A stretch of DNA of 16,294 nucleotides, taken from JBGZFC01 sp964631255 (lineage in GTDB: Bacteria; Bacteroidota; Bacteroidia; Bacteroidales; Dysgonomonadaceae). Under the pieces are notes generated by a model. That model saw nothing but the letters and a program-made list of their open reading frames with translations, did not search any database and was not told the origin of the DNA. The stretch lies in NCBI GenBank assembly GCA_964631255.1, contig CAZVWS010000047.1, forward strand, positions 1 through 16,294, in the 5' to 3' direction. The position numbers and the translations under genes are program-made. Of the stretch, positions 1 to 7,690 are shown in pieces. Positions within the stretch are counted from its first letter, which is position 1. Each line of letters begins with the position of its first letter.

Positions 1-96
1 AGGACCTAAAGTTACTTTTACTGCATCTGCCAATGAATCTACGCCGTTTTTCAATAAATCGCGAGCTTCCATTTCAAATTTTATTTCTTTTGCCAT
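1..96 (-). CDS. groEL: Chaperonin GroEL, 60 kDa subunit (N-terminal 32 residues only)
   Basis: Only the first 32 codons are present; the gene continues leftward beyond the window. The reading starts MAKEIKFEMEARDLLKNGVD and goes on to DAVKVTLGP, the classic GroEL N-terminus. GroEL forms the double-ring ATP-dependent folding chamber in the cytoplasm and works with the GroES lid. It lies 63 bases downstream of groES on the same strand, the normal groESL operon order. No Shine-Dalgarno sequence is visible, only an A-rich leader, which is usual in Bacteroidota. Identification is firm despite the truncation. Confidence 0.95.
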   Translation of the reverse strand, partial: MAKEIKFEMEARDLLKNGVDSLADAVKVTLGP

Positions 97-159
97 ATTT
101 TTTTGATGTTTAGATTGTTATAATTTTGTTGATTGATTTTGGATTTCAGCCATTTATCT

Positions 160-438
160 TTATTCGATAATTGCCAAAATATCCGATTGACGCATGATTA
201 GATATTTGTTTCCATCTAATTCTATTTCGGTGCCGGCATATTTGCCATAAAGCACTTTATCGCCTGCTTTTACTACCATTTCTTCGTCTTTTGTGCCTTT
301 TCCGGCAGAAATAACTTCGCCTTTCAAGGGTTTTTCTTTTGCCGAATCGGGAATAATGATTCCTCCAATTGTTTTTTCTTCTGCTTCTGCAGCTTTAACC
401 AATACTCTGTCTGCTAATGGTTTAATATTCATATTCAT
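160..438 (-). CDS. groES: Co-chaperonin GroES (10 kDa)
   Basis: A 92-residue protein, full length for GroES. It contains the N-terminal IKPLADRVLVK strand (residues 5-15), the mobile loop with the GroEL-binding IGGIIIP segment (24-30), and the C-terminal KYLIMRQSDILAII strand. It caps the GroEL ring during cytoplasmic protein folding. It is the first gene of a leftward groES-groEL operon. Two in-frame starts lie close together (MNMNIK at 438 and MNIK at 432); the shorter form is equally plausible because GroES usually starts one or two residues before IKPL. There is no CIRCE operator (TTAGCACTC inverted repeat) in the 226 bases to the divergent gene, so HrcA-type heat-shock control is not indicated. 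Confidence 0.97.
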   Translation of the reverse strand: MNMNIKPLADRVLVKAAEAEEKTIGGIIIPDSAKEKPLKGEVISAGKGTKDEEMVVKAGDKVLYGKYAGTEIELDGNKYLIMRQSDILAIIE

Positions 439-499
439 AAAATTAAATGATTAATATTTTTGTAATTATAAATTTTGAGTTTAATTGTAAAACTGGATA

Positions 500-515
500 T
501 GCGAATTCTGTGCCA
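500..515 (-). promoter_or_regulatory. Possible -24/-12 (sigma-54-like) promoter of groES-groEL
   Basis: On the minus strand the sequence reads TGGCAC, five bases, TCGCA. GG and GC are in the -24/-12 register (11 bases from the second G of GG to the G of GC), with one mismatch to the TTGC consensus. A start site about 12 bases downstream would give a groES leader of roughly 50 bases. No TAnnTTTG box was found on this strand between the motif and groES. The match may be chance in A+T-rich DNA. Confidence 0.28.
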
Positions 516-601
516 AAAAATTATTTTCAAAAAAAAGAGCAATTAAAATAGTTTAGGCTGACAAAATTTCAGTTTTCTATGGATTTTTCGGCAAAAGGTG
601 C

Positions 602-609
602 TAATTTTG
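602..609 (+). promoter_or_regulatory. Bacteroidota -7 box of the DUF192 gene
   Basis: TAATTTTG matches the TAnnTTTG -7 element of Bacteroidota housekeeping promoters and lies 55 bases before the ATG. A -33 TTTG is not clear; the nearest T-run is about 25 bases upstream. Hence moderate confidence. Confidence 0.45.
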
Positions 610-664
610 CAGAACTGCACTCAAAAAATTGCAGTGTCTGTTTATTTTTATGAATTAGAATTGT

Positions 665-1210
665 ATGAATACAAAATCAGATATTTTCGCTCCCTTTTTA
701 TCAAAGAAGACTTTTTGGATAGTTATTGTCATTTCTATGGGCATATTGATTGCCTGCCAAAGCAGTGGAAACAAAAAAACAGCGACAACAGATAACCAGC
801 CCCAAAAACTGGATATCCCGTTTCAAAAACAGGGCGAGTTGGTGTTTTTAAGCAAAATGGCAAGCGATACACTGAGCGTGTTGGATATTGAGATTGCCCA
901 AGATGATGCCAAACGTGCTCGCGGACTGATGTATAGAGGCTCTATCCCTCAAAATGCGGGCATGCTTTTCGTGTTCGACGTGGAAGAGATGCAAAGTTTT
1001 TGGATGAAAAACACATTTATCTCGTTGGATATGATTTTTGTGAACAGTAACAAAGAAATAGTTACCATTCATGCCAATACATCACCCGTGAAAGAGTGGA
1101 GCTACGCATCTACCAAGCCCGCTTTATATGTAGTTGAAGTGAACGCCGGCTACTGCAATAAAAACAACATAACGGAAGGCGATAAAATAGATTTTTTCTC
1201 GGCAGAATAA
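665..1210 (+). CDS. DUF192 family lipoprotein
   Basis: A 181-residue protein of the DUF192 family, whose biochemical role is not established. The N-terminus has a hydrophobic segment (about residues 17-30) ending in the lipobox LIAC, so Cys31 is the likely lipidated residue of an outer- or inner-membrane lipoprotein. The family core spans about 73-178: RARGLMYR (84-91), the FWMKNTFISLDMIFV block (112-126), and VEVNAG (157-162) near the end. All hallmark blocks are present, so the domain is intact. It is transcribed alone, divergent from groES, and its stop lies 5 bases from the stop of the convergent flavoprotein gene. An overlapping short reading starting at 598 was discarded because it has no domain. 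Confidence 0.9.
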   Translation: MNTKSDIFAPFLSKKTFWIVIVISMGILIACQSSGNKKTATTDNQPQKLDIPFQKQGELVFLSKMASDTLSVLDIEIAQDDAKRARGLMYRGSIPQNAGMLFVFDVEEMQSFWMKNTFISLDMIFVNSNKEIVTIHANTSPVKEWSYASTKPALYVVEVNAGYCNKNNITEGDKIDFFSAE

Positions 1211-1215
1211 AAAAC

Positions 1216-1776
1216 TTACTCCATCCTGCCCCATTTCATTTCTATGCCTTCGCGGTCAAATTTTTTACGTTTGGCGGTTATGTTTTCTATCGAAATCCGA
1301 TAAACGTTTGTCAGTTTCATTCCTGAAGCTATTGCCGTGTCAAAAAGAAACATTTTGTCGGGTGTATATTTTTCACAAATCAAACGCAGTGCTTCCTGTT
1401 TCTCGTTTTCGTCGGTTACAACAGTTATTGTTCCATCAACCATGGCAGAAGCAAATTCCGTAGTGAAAACTTTACTCGTTATTTCGGCAGCTTTTCCATC
1501 CTCTTTCAGAGCCAAAAGTTGCTCGTGGGTGTGGTTATCCGGTATCTGTACATCGCAAACAAAAGCGAGCCGCACTTGAGGCTCATTTTGAAACAAATCT
1601 ACTTTCATACCTGCTTTGGCAGAGTGAAAATACAAATTGTTGCCATTCCTCACCACGGAAAGCGGAATGGAGTATGGGTCGCCGTTTGCATCGGTTACAG
1701 ATAGGACAGCAAATCCGGATTTATCTATTACGTATAATCCGAAATTGCTGTCCATTTCTCTATCTTTTCTTCTCAC
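1216..1776 (-). CDS. NimA-like pyridoxamine 5'-phosphate oxidase-family flavin-binding protein
   Basis: A 186-residue protein with the split beta-barrel fold of the pyridoxamine phosphate oxidase-like superfamily, closest in pattern to the NimA-like branch. Seen in the sequence: the MRRKDREM start typical of that branch, the strand pair FAVLSVTDANGDPYSIPLS (22-40), the LYFHSAKAGMKVDLF block (48-62) with His51 in the position of the conserved NimA histidine, and a short C-terminal basic tail. Such proteins bind FMN or a related cofactor and reduce small molecules; some Nim proteins are linked to 5-nitroimidazole resistance, but this is not implied by family membership alone. It lies 12 bases downstream of the short-chain dehydrogenase and is probably co-transcribed with it. 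Confidence 0.85.
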   Translation of the reverse strand: MRRKDREMDSNFGLYVIDKSGFAVLSVTDANGDPYSIPLSVVRNGNNLYFHSAKAGMKVDLFQNEPQVRLAFVCDVQIPDNHTHEQLLALKEDGKAAEITSKVFTTEFASAMVDGTITVVTDENEKQEALRLICEKYTPDKMFLFDTAIASGMKLTNVYRISIENITAKRKKFDREGIEMKWGRME

Positions 1777-1788
1777 AACGATTTGTTA

Positions 1789-2547
1789 TTACAGAATTTT
1801 GTGAAACAAAGATGCCGATGCCTGCGCGGTTGGCATGACAACCATATCGTTGATGGTAACGTGCGGAGGACGCGTAACGGCAAATAAGATGCAATCGGCA
1901 ATATCGTTGGCAATCAGATACTCAAATCCTTGATAAACTTTGGCTGCCCGTTCGGCATCACCGTGAAAACGGATAAGTGAAAACTCGGTTTCTACTGCAC
2001 CGGGGCACACTTGTGTTACTTTAATATTGTGTGTAACCATATCGGTTCGCATGGATTTGGTAAGTGCATCCACGGCATATTTGGTGGCACAATACACATT
2101 TCCGTTGGGATATACTTCTTTTCCGGCGATGGAGCCGAGATTGACGATGTGTCCTTTTTTTCGTTCAATCATTCCGGGCGAAACAAATCGTGTAACATAC
2201 AGCAAGCCTTTGATGTTGGTATCAATCATACGTTCCCAATCGTCGAAATCTCCTTCTTGAATTGGGCTCAAACCTGCTGCCAATCCCGCATTATTTACCA
2301 ACACATCTATATTTTTCCACTCTTGTGGAAGATTGGTTATTGCTTGTTCTACTTCTTGTTTTTGTCTCACATCGAAACAAAGCGACAAAACTTTTGTCCC
2401 TTTTTGTTCCAATTCTTGTTTCAAAGCGTTCAATCTATCGTTTCTGCGTCCGGTAATGATGACATTAAAACCGTTTTCCGCCAACCGTTTGGTTACGGCT
2501 TCTCCAATTCCGGATGTTGCTCCGGTAATAAGTGCAATCTTGTTCAT
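1789..2547 (-). CDS. Short-chain dehydrogenase/reductase (YdfG-like NADP-dependent oxidoreductase)
   Basis: A 252-residue classical SDR, normal length. The cofactor motif TGATSGIG is at 8-15. RR at 34-35 after the second strand suggests NADP(H) preference. NNAG is at 85-88, Asn111 in the active-site tetrad, Ser139, and Tyr152 with Lys156 in YCATK. The CPGAVETEFS segment (181-190) follows as in YdfG-type 3-hydroxy acid / serine dehydrogenases and malonic semialdehyde reductases, so oxidation of a small beta-hydroxy acid or alcohol is the likely reaction; the true substrate cannot be read from the sequence. Cytoplasmic, no signal peptide. It is the first gene of a two-gene leftward unit with the NimA-like protein. 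Confidence 0.92.
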   Translation of the reverse strand: MNKIALITGATSGIGEAVTKRLAENGFNVIITGRRNDRLNALKQELEQKGTKVLSLCFDVRQKQEVEQAITNLPQEWKNIDVLVNNAGLAAGLSPIQEGDFDDWERMIDTNIKGLLYVTRFVSPGMIERKKGHIVNLGSIAGKEVYPNGNVYCATKYAVDALTKSMRTDMVTHNIKVTQVCPGAVETEFSLIRFHGDAERAAKVYQGFEYLIANDIADCILFAVTRPPHVTINDMVVMPTAQASASLFHKIL

Positions 2548-2581
2548 AATGCAAAAAAAATGTTTAAAAATTTTTATTCGC

Positions 2582-2589
2582 CAAAATTA
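2582..2589 (-). promoter_or_regulatory. Bacteroidota -7 box of the SDR/NimA-like operon
   Basis: On the minus strand TAATTTTG matches TAnnTTTG and lies about 35 bases before the SDR start codon. No convincing TTTG is found at the expected -33 distance, so this is a half-site call. Confidence 0.4.
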
Positions 2590-2634
2590 CATCAAAAAAA
2601 CCGTTTTTAATAACTAATATCTACAAAAAAGATG

Positions 2635-2642
2635 TATATTTG
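2635..2642 (+). promoter_or_regulatory. Bacteroidota -7 box of the DUF2007/transporter cluster
   Basis: TATATTTG matches TAnnTTTG exactly, 22 bases before the DUF2007 ATG. The -33 element is weak; a T-run ends about 26 bases upstream. It would drive the rightward genes from 2665 onward. Confidence 0.45.
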
Positions 2643-2664
2643 AGTTTCTAAAAAAATTAGGATT

Positions 2665-2898
2665 ATGAAAGAAGAATTTAAAACCGTAAAAATATTTGCA
2701 TTGCCTTCTGATGTACCCATTGTGCAAACTTATATGGAAATGAAAGGCATTGAAGTGTTTATGAAAAATCTTACGTTGAACCAAGCTGTTTTCCCGATTG
2801 GAGACATAGAGATGCAAGTAAAATCATCTGATTATCAAATGGCTAAAGATGCTCTGATTGAAGGTGGCTTTTCCAATCCTGAAGATTTTGACCTATAA
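2665..2898 (+). CDS. DUF2007 domain protein (putative signal-transducing protein)
   Basis: A 77-residue cytoplasmic protein made entirely of a DUF2007 domain, a small ferredoxin-like fold distantly resembling the PII (GlnB) core. Visible are the first strand KTVKIFALPSDVPIVQTYME (about 6-25), the asparagine/glutamine loop near 37-42, and the strand DIEMQVKSSDYQMAKDALIE (47-66). The family is often annotated as signal-transducing, but no ligand or partner is established. Its stop is 19 bases before the AI-2E-family membrane protein, suggesting co-transcription. Confidence 0.82.
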   Translation: MKEEFKTVKIFALPSDVPIVQTYMEMKGIEVFMKNLTLNQAVFPIGDIEMQVKSSDYQMAKDALIEGGFSNPEDFDL

Positions 2899-2917
2899 AT
2901 CCCAATAATTTGAAATT

Positions 2918-4027
2918 ATGATAGAGTCGTCCGGAATCAAAAAAAAGGAGTATAAATATATTCTAATAGGGCTTTTGGTGTTGTTGGGATTTGTACTTTT
3001 TAAAGAGTTACGTCCATATATGAGTGGTTTTTTGGGTGCTTCCACCCTATATATTGTCATGAAAGGGCAGATGAAATTTTTCATGCAAAAAATGAAATTT
3101 AGCCGTAGTTTAAGTGCATCCATTATCACGATTGAATCGTTGGTGTTTTTTATTGGTCCGCTCGTGGGCATTGCTTTTTTGGTTATTGACACTTTGTCGG
3201 GCATAACCATCAATCCGCAAGAAATTGCGAATAATGCGGCACAATTTATTGATATTATTGAAGAAAAACTCGGTTTCAAAATTTTTACTCCCGAAAACTT
3301 ATCTTTCATTCCCAAAGTGGGCACATCGCTCGTGCAATCGCTTGGAAATGTAGCTTATTCACTTGTAATCAATACAATAGTTACTCTTTTCGTGTTTTTC
3401 TACATGATTTATAATTTCGATTCATTGGAAAGAGCGGTGAAAGAAATTCTTCCTTTTAAAGAGGAAAACAAACAAATTTTGAGTGAAGAAACCAAAGAAA
3501 TTATCCGCGCCAATGCTATCGGCATTCCTTTGTTGGCAATTATTCAAGGACTATTTGCATATATGGGTTATGCCTTTTTCGGTATCGAAAATCCGTTGCT
3601 TTATGGCATCCTGACGGGCGTTGCCTCCATCGTACCCATATTGGGGACTACCCTTGTTTGGATTCCGCTCTCAATTAGTTTGCTGATTGCCAACAATGTA
3701 TCGGGGGCAATTGGGTTGGCAATATTTGGATTTATCGTCATAGGTGGTGTGGATAATATTGCACGCTTTTTGTTGCAAAAAATGTTGGCCGATATTCACC
3801 CGCTCATCACGGTTTTTGGGGTGCTGATAGGTATTCCCATGTTTGGATTTTGGGGAGTAATTTTCGGACCACTCATCTTGTCGCTATTTATCCTGTTTTT
3901 CAACATGTATCGCCACGAATTTATTCCCGGCTCCACCGCCGAGCCACGTGTTACAACCAAAGCAAAAAACACAAAATTAACAATACCTCAATACAAATTG
4001 AAAAGAAAGAAGAAAAATGAAAAATAA
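2918..4027 (+). CDS. AI-2E family transporter (PerM/YdiK-type integral membrane protein)
   Basis: A 369-residue inner-membrane protein with about seven or eight hydrophobic segments: two near 12-50, one near 67-92, one near 144-166, and a dense C-terminal block from about 195 to 325. The C-terminal block holds the family signature, with SIVPILGTTLVWIP followed by HPLITVFGVLIGIPMFGFWG. The tail after 330 is basic and cytoplasmic. The family name comes from one E. coli member proposed to export autoinducer-2; other members act as sodium or general efflux proteins, so the substrate here is unknown. Its last 11 bases overlap the start of the lipoprotein gene, which indicates translational coupling within the cluster. 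Confidence 0.9.
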   Translation: MIESSGIKKKEYKYILIGLLVLLGFVLFKELRPYMSGFLGASTLYIVMKGQMKFFMQKMKFSRSLSASIITIESLVFFIGPLVGIAFLVIDTLSGITINPQEIANNAAQFIDIIEEKLGFKIFTPENLSFIPKVGTSLVQSLGNVAYSLVINTIVTLFVFFYMIYNFDSLERAVKEILPFKEENKQILSEETKEIIRANAIGIPLLAIIQGLFAYMGYAFFGIENPLLYGILTGVASIVPILGTTLVWIPLSISLLIANNVSGAIGLAIFGFIVIGGVDNIARFLLQKMLADIHPLITVFGVLIGIPMFGFWGVIFGPLILSLFILFFNMYRHEFIPGSTAEPRVTTKAKNTKLTIPQYKLKRKKKNEK

Positions 4028-5174
4028 CACTTTGTGGATGCCGATTTTCGTAGGTATTTTGGTCTGTTTTATGGGAGGTTGTAAAGAGAAAACAAGTAAA
4101 CAACCAACAGTAAATCAAGAAATAAGCATAAAAGACACCTCTGCCAAATACGCTTCCGGTTTCGATATCATTCATTTTGAAAACTATACAAAAGTTGTCA
4201 TCAAAAATCCTTGGAACGAAAACAAAGAGTCGCCTTACGCGGTATATTATCTATATAAAAACGATTCTACACAACTGCCTGCTGACAACGGTTTCCGGGT
4301 AAAAATACCGCTCCAATCGGTCGTGGTAAATACATTTTCCTACTTCGAATTTTTGCGTTTATTGGATGAATTGGACAAAGTGAGTGGTGTTACCGACGCT
4401 TTCAGAATCTACAATCCGTATATTTTATCCAAAATAGAAGAGAAAAAAATTGCCGATTTGGGCGATCCTTTTCGTCCCGATATTGAGCGCACACTGGCAC
4501 TACATGCCGATGCAATCGTACTTTCGGCATATTCTCAACAAGGCACCTTCAACGAACGATTGTTGAGTTCGGGTATTCCGCTCATCTACTCGTTGGAATG
4601 GATGGAAAACACCCCGCTTGCCCGAGCCGAATGGATTAAACTTATTGCTGCATTTTTTGACAAGGAAGAGCAAGCCGAAAATATCTTCAACGAGATAGAA
4701 TCCAAATACCTATCTATACGGGATGAGGCTGCAAATATTTCACAAAAACACACAGTTATGGCAGGCGATAATTTTCAAGGAACATGGTACATGCCCGGTG
4801 GTAAAAGTTACAACGCGGTTTTGTTTAGTGATGCCGGATTCGATTATTTCTATAAAGATAACAGCGAAAGTGGCAGCATCGGGTTGGATATTGAAACCGT
4901 GCTTACCAAATTTGAAAAAGCCGAATATTGGTTTGGTTGTGAGGCAGATAGTTACATCGAACTGGAGAAAAAAGACAAAAAATATCTGCTTTTGCAAGCA
5001 GTGAAAAACAAAAAAGTATTCAACAACAAAAAACGAATCACACCATCCGGTGGAAACGACTATTTTGAAAGTGCCACAATCAACCCGCACCTCGTGTTGC
5101 AAGACTTTTTGTTGGCAATGTATCCCGAGCAATTTCCCGATGCCCAATTTACCTATATCAAACCATTAGAATAA
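4017..5174 (+). CDS. ABC transporter substrate-binding lipoprotein (iron-siderophore/cobalamin type)
   Basis: A 385-residue lipoprotein. A hydrophobic segment (8-19) ends in the lipobox MGGC, so Cys22 is the anchor. The mature part reads as a two-lobed periplasmic binding protein of the FecB/BtuF class. The N-lobe carries KIADLGDPFRPDIERTLALHADAIVLS (about 144-170), the family's 'DLG-P-PN-E-ALxPD' block. Next comes GIPLIYSLEW in the hinge region, then a long helix AEWIKLIAAFFDKEEQAENIF, and a C-lobe. It should capture an iron complex, haem or corrinoid and hand it to the FecCD permease encoded 8 bases downstream. The ligand cannot be told from the sequence. The gene overlaps the upstream AI-2E-family gene by 11 bases in another frame. 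Confidence 0.9.
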   Translation: MKNNTLWMPIFVGILVCFMGGCKEKTSKQPTVNQEISIKDTSAKYASGFDIIHFENYTKVVIKNPWNENKESPYAVYYLYKNDSTQLPADNGFRVKIPLQSVVVNTFSYFEFLRLLDELDKVSGVTDAFRIYNPYILSKIEEKKIADLGDPFRPDIERTLALHADAIVLSAYSQQGTFNERLLSSGIPLIYSLEWMENTPLARAEWIKLIAAFFDKEEQAENIFNEIESKYLSIRDEAANISQKHTVMAGDNFQGTWYMPGGKSYNAVLFSDAGFDYFYKDNSESGSIGLDIETVLTKFEKAEYWFGCEADSYIELEKKDKKYLLLQAVKNKKVFNNKKRITPSGGNDYFESATINPHLVLQDFLLAMYPEQFPDAQFTYIKPLE

Positions 5175-5182
5175 AAAAAGCA

Positions 5183-6199
5183 GTGGGCGTGAAAAATAAA
5201 AATTGGATTTTTGTTGTTTTGGGCTTCTTATTGGTCGTATTTTTTGTGATAGATATATTCACGGGTAATGCTTCCATATCTTTTGCCGATGGTATCAAAG
5301 CACTATTTTCAACATCGGGCAATGCCGTTACCGACGAAATTATTTTCAATTACCGTCTCCCGAAAGCCATAACCGCCCTTCTTGCAGGAGCCTCCCTTTC
5401 TATTGCCGGATTGCTTATGCAAACACTTTTTCGCAATCCGCTGACAGGTCCAGATGTGTTGGGTGTAAGTGCCGGTGCCGGTTTGGGAGTGGCAATTCTG
5501 ACCTTGCTGAGCGCGGGTACATTTCATCAATTAATAGCCCCACTGGGCAGTATGGCACAAGTTATTGCCGCAATTGTGGGTGCATCGTTCACTTTGTTGC
5601 TTGTGTTGGGGGTTTCGTCCAAAATAAGCGATACGGTTACCATTTTGGTTTTGGGAATGATATTTGGTTATGTTGCCGGTGCTGCCATCACCATTTTGCA
5701 AAGCTTTGCCAATCCCGACTCGCTTAAAGTATTCGTTACTTGGACTTTTGGCAGTTTGAGTGCGGTTACTTGGGAAAAGATGCCACTTTTTGCCCTACTC
5801 ACAATAGCGGGAGTGGCAAGTACTTTTTTTCTTCAGAAAATATTGAATAGCTTGTTGTTGGGCGAAAACTATGCATCAAGTGTTGGTATAAATATCAAAC
5901 GACTTCATTTCATCATTATCTCCATCACTGCAATTATTACCGGTGTGGTAACTGCCTACACCGGTCCCATTGCTTTTGTAGGAGTAGTTATTCCACATTT
6001 TGCACGAGCATTTTTCTCCACCGTCAATCACAAAGTTATTATTCCGGCTACAATAATTTCGGGCAGTATTTTAATGCTCGTTTGCGATATTGTTTCACAA
6101 ATTCCCGTTGCCAATCGCACGTTACCAATCAATGCAGTAACTGCCATATTTGGCGCACCCATGATTGTTTGGATTATTTTAAAGAGAAAGAAACTGTAA
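5183..6199 (+). CDS. FecCD-family ABC transporter permease (iron/siderophore/cobalamin uptake)
   Basis: A 338-residue polytopic inner-membrane protein of the FecCD/BtuC family, normal length with about nine or ten membrane segments. Signatures: YRLPKAITALLAGASLSIAG (57-76), NPLTGPDVLGVSAGAG (85-100), the cytoplasmic coupling region with GINIKR (235-240), and GPIAFVGVVIPHFAR (261-275). Two such chains form the channel for the complex held by the upstream lipoprotein. The start is uncertain: GTG at 5183 or GTG at 5189 (giving MKNKNWIF), with no ATG nearby. The partner ATPase gene does not follow; the next gene, 48 bases away, is a mannosidase of different base composition. Confidence 0.92.
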   Translation: MGVKNKNWIFVVLGFLLVVFFVIDIFTGNASISFADGIKALFSTSGNAVTDEIIFNYRLPKAITALLAGASLSIAGLLMQTLFRNPLTGPDVLGVSAGAGLGVAILTLLSAGTFHQLIAPLGSMAQVIAAIVGASFTLLLVLGVSSKISDTVTILVLGMIFGYVAGAAITILQSFANPDSLKVFVTWTFGSLSAVTWEKMPLFALLTIAGVASTFFLQKILNSLLLGENYASSVGINIKRLHFIIISITAIITGVVTAYTGPIAFVGVVIPHFARAFFSTVNHKVIIPATIISGSILMLVCDIVSQIPVANRTLPINAVTAIFGAPMIVWIILKRKKL

Positions 6200-6247
6200 T
6201 CCAAATTCAAACATTTTTTAAGTAGAATCTGTCAAAAAAAAAACGAT

Positions 6248-7690
6248 ATGACCAGCAGACGAAATTTCCTCAAAAAATCGGTAGCAGGAATGGCGGCACT
6301 TACCGTTGCCCCGATGTGGGCCCGGACAGACCGCATGGCAGCGCCGCACCCGACTATGACCACCCGACGGCCACCCGTTGCCCAGCGTAAGTTTCTATCG
6401 CGGGCGGTGGAAGAGACCATTGCCCGGGTGAAACCCCAAATTAAGGACCCCAAATTGGCGTGGATGTTTGAAAACTGTTTTCCAAACACCCTCGATACAA
6501 CCGTTCACTTTTCGCTGAAGAACGGGCGGCCCGACACGTTTGTGATCACCGGCGATATAAACGCCATGTGGCTGCGCGACTCCTCGGCGCAAGTTTGGCC
6601 CTATTTGCCGCTCACGACAAAAGACGAGCAGCTGAAGCTGATGATTGCCGGAGTGATAAACCGACAAACACAGTGCATTTTGATTGACCCCTTTGCCAAT
6701 GCCTTTAATCCGGAGCCCGACCCCAACGGCCGGTGGATGACCGACGGCACGCAAATGAAACCCGAACTGCACGAAAGGAAGTGGGAGATTGACTCGCTGT
6801 GCTACCCCATCCGATTGGCGCACCGCTATTGGACAACCACCGGAGATACCTCCGTTTTTGATGCCGACTGGTGTCGGGCAATGAAACGGGTGCTCGAAAC
6901 CTTCCAAGACCAGCAGCGAAAGACCAATAACGGCAGCTATCGCTTCTTGCGCGTTACCGACCGGCAATTGGATACCTTAAACAACGTGGGTTACGGAAAT
7001 CCGGTGAACCCGGTGGGGTTGATTGTATCCTCGTTTCGCCCGTCGGACGATGCTACCACCTTCGGTTTCCTCATTCCCTCCAATATGTTTGCCGTTGCAT
7101 CGCTCCGCCAGTTGGTAGAAATTTCGGAGAGGGTAACCCTCGACCTCCCCTTTGCCCAAGCGTGCCGTCGGCTGGCCGATGAAGTGGAGAGTGCCGTTCA
7201 AAAATACGGAATAACCACGCACCGCAACCACGGACAGGTGTATGCGTTTGAGGTGGACGGCTTCGGCAATTATTATTTGATGGACGACGCCAATGTGCCC
7301 AGCTTGTTGGCCCTGCCGTACTTAGACAGTCGCTACGCGAACGACCCCATTTACCGCAACACCCGCAATTTTGTGTGGAGCACCGATAACCCGCACTTCT
7401 TTCGCGGCTCTGCCGGCGAGGGAATTGGTGGTCCACACGTAGGTTACGATATGATTTGGCCCATGAGCATCCTTCTGCGTGCGCTAACCAGCCAAAGCGA
7501 CACGGAGATACGGCATTGTTTGCAGCTATTGCGCGACACCGATGCCGATACCGGCTTTATGCACGAATCGTTTCACAAAAACAATCCGGAGAAGTTCACG
7601 CGCGCGTGGTTTGCGTGGGTAAACACCCTGTTTGGCGAGCTGATTTTGAAACTGGAGAAAGAAGGAAAACTAAAATTAACCCGTTTGTAA
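6248..7690 (+). CDS. GH125 exo-alpha-1,6-mannosidase, exported
   Basis: A 480-residue glycoside hydrolase family 125 protein, metal-independent inverting exo-alpha-mannosidases that trim alpha-1,6-linked mannose from mannans and N-glycans. Family blocks seen: GDINAMWLRDSSAQVWPYL (102-120), the NPEPDPNGRW region (154-163), FRPSDDATTFGFLIPSNM (263-280), and a C-terminal TGFMHESFHK block (435-444). By recall of the family, the acid is probably one of Asp267/Asp268 and the base Glu440. The N-terminus SRRNFLKK (3-10) followed by a hydrophobic stretch to about 25 is a twin-arginine (Tat) type signal, so export as a folded enzyme to the periplasm is likely. The gene is followed by GH92 and has no clear promoter of its own. 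Confidence 0.93.
   Translation: MTSRRNFLKKSVAGMAALTVAPMWARTDRMAAPHPTMTTRRPPVAQRKFLSRAVEETIARVKPQIKDPKLAWMFENCFPNTLDTTVHFSLKNGRPDTFVITGDINAMWLRDSSAQVWPYLPLTTKDEQLKLMIAGVINRQTQCILIDPFANAFNPEPDPNGRWMTDGTQMKPELHERKWEIDSLCYPIRLAHRYWTTTGDTSVFDADWCRAMKRVLETFQDQQRKTNNGSYRFLRVTDRQLDTLNNVGYGNPVNPVGLIVSSFRPSDDATTFGFLIPSNMFAVASLRQLVEISERVTLDLPFAQACRRLADEVESAVQKYGITTHRNHGQVYAFEVDGFGNYYLMDDANVPSLLALPYLDSRYANDPIYRNTRNFVWSTDNPHFFRGSAGEGIGGPHVGYDMIWPMSILLRALTSQSDTEIRHCLQLLRDTDADTGFMHESFHKNNPEKFTRAWFAWVNTLFGELILKLEKEGKLKLTRL

Noticed and set aside
598..795. A 65-codon plus-strand reading overlapping the DUF192 gene
   Set aside because: It runs through the start and signal peptide of the DUF192 lipoprotein in another frame and contains the promoter box near its start; no domain is visible.
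1211..1215. Possible bidirectional terminator between the convergent DUF192 and NimA-like genes
   Set aside because: The gap is only 5 bases, and no hairpin with a T-tract was found around either stop codon.
2011..2610. A 199-codon plus-strand reading opposite the SDR gene
   Set aside because: It is antisense to a complete SDR with all catalytic motifs and has low-complexity composition typical of a shadow frame.
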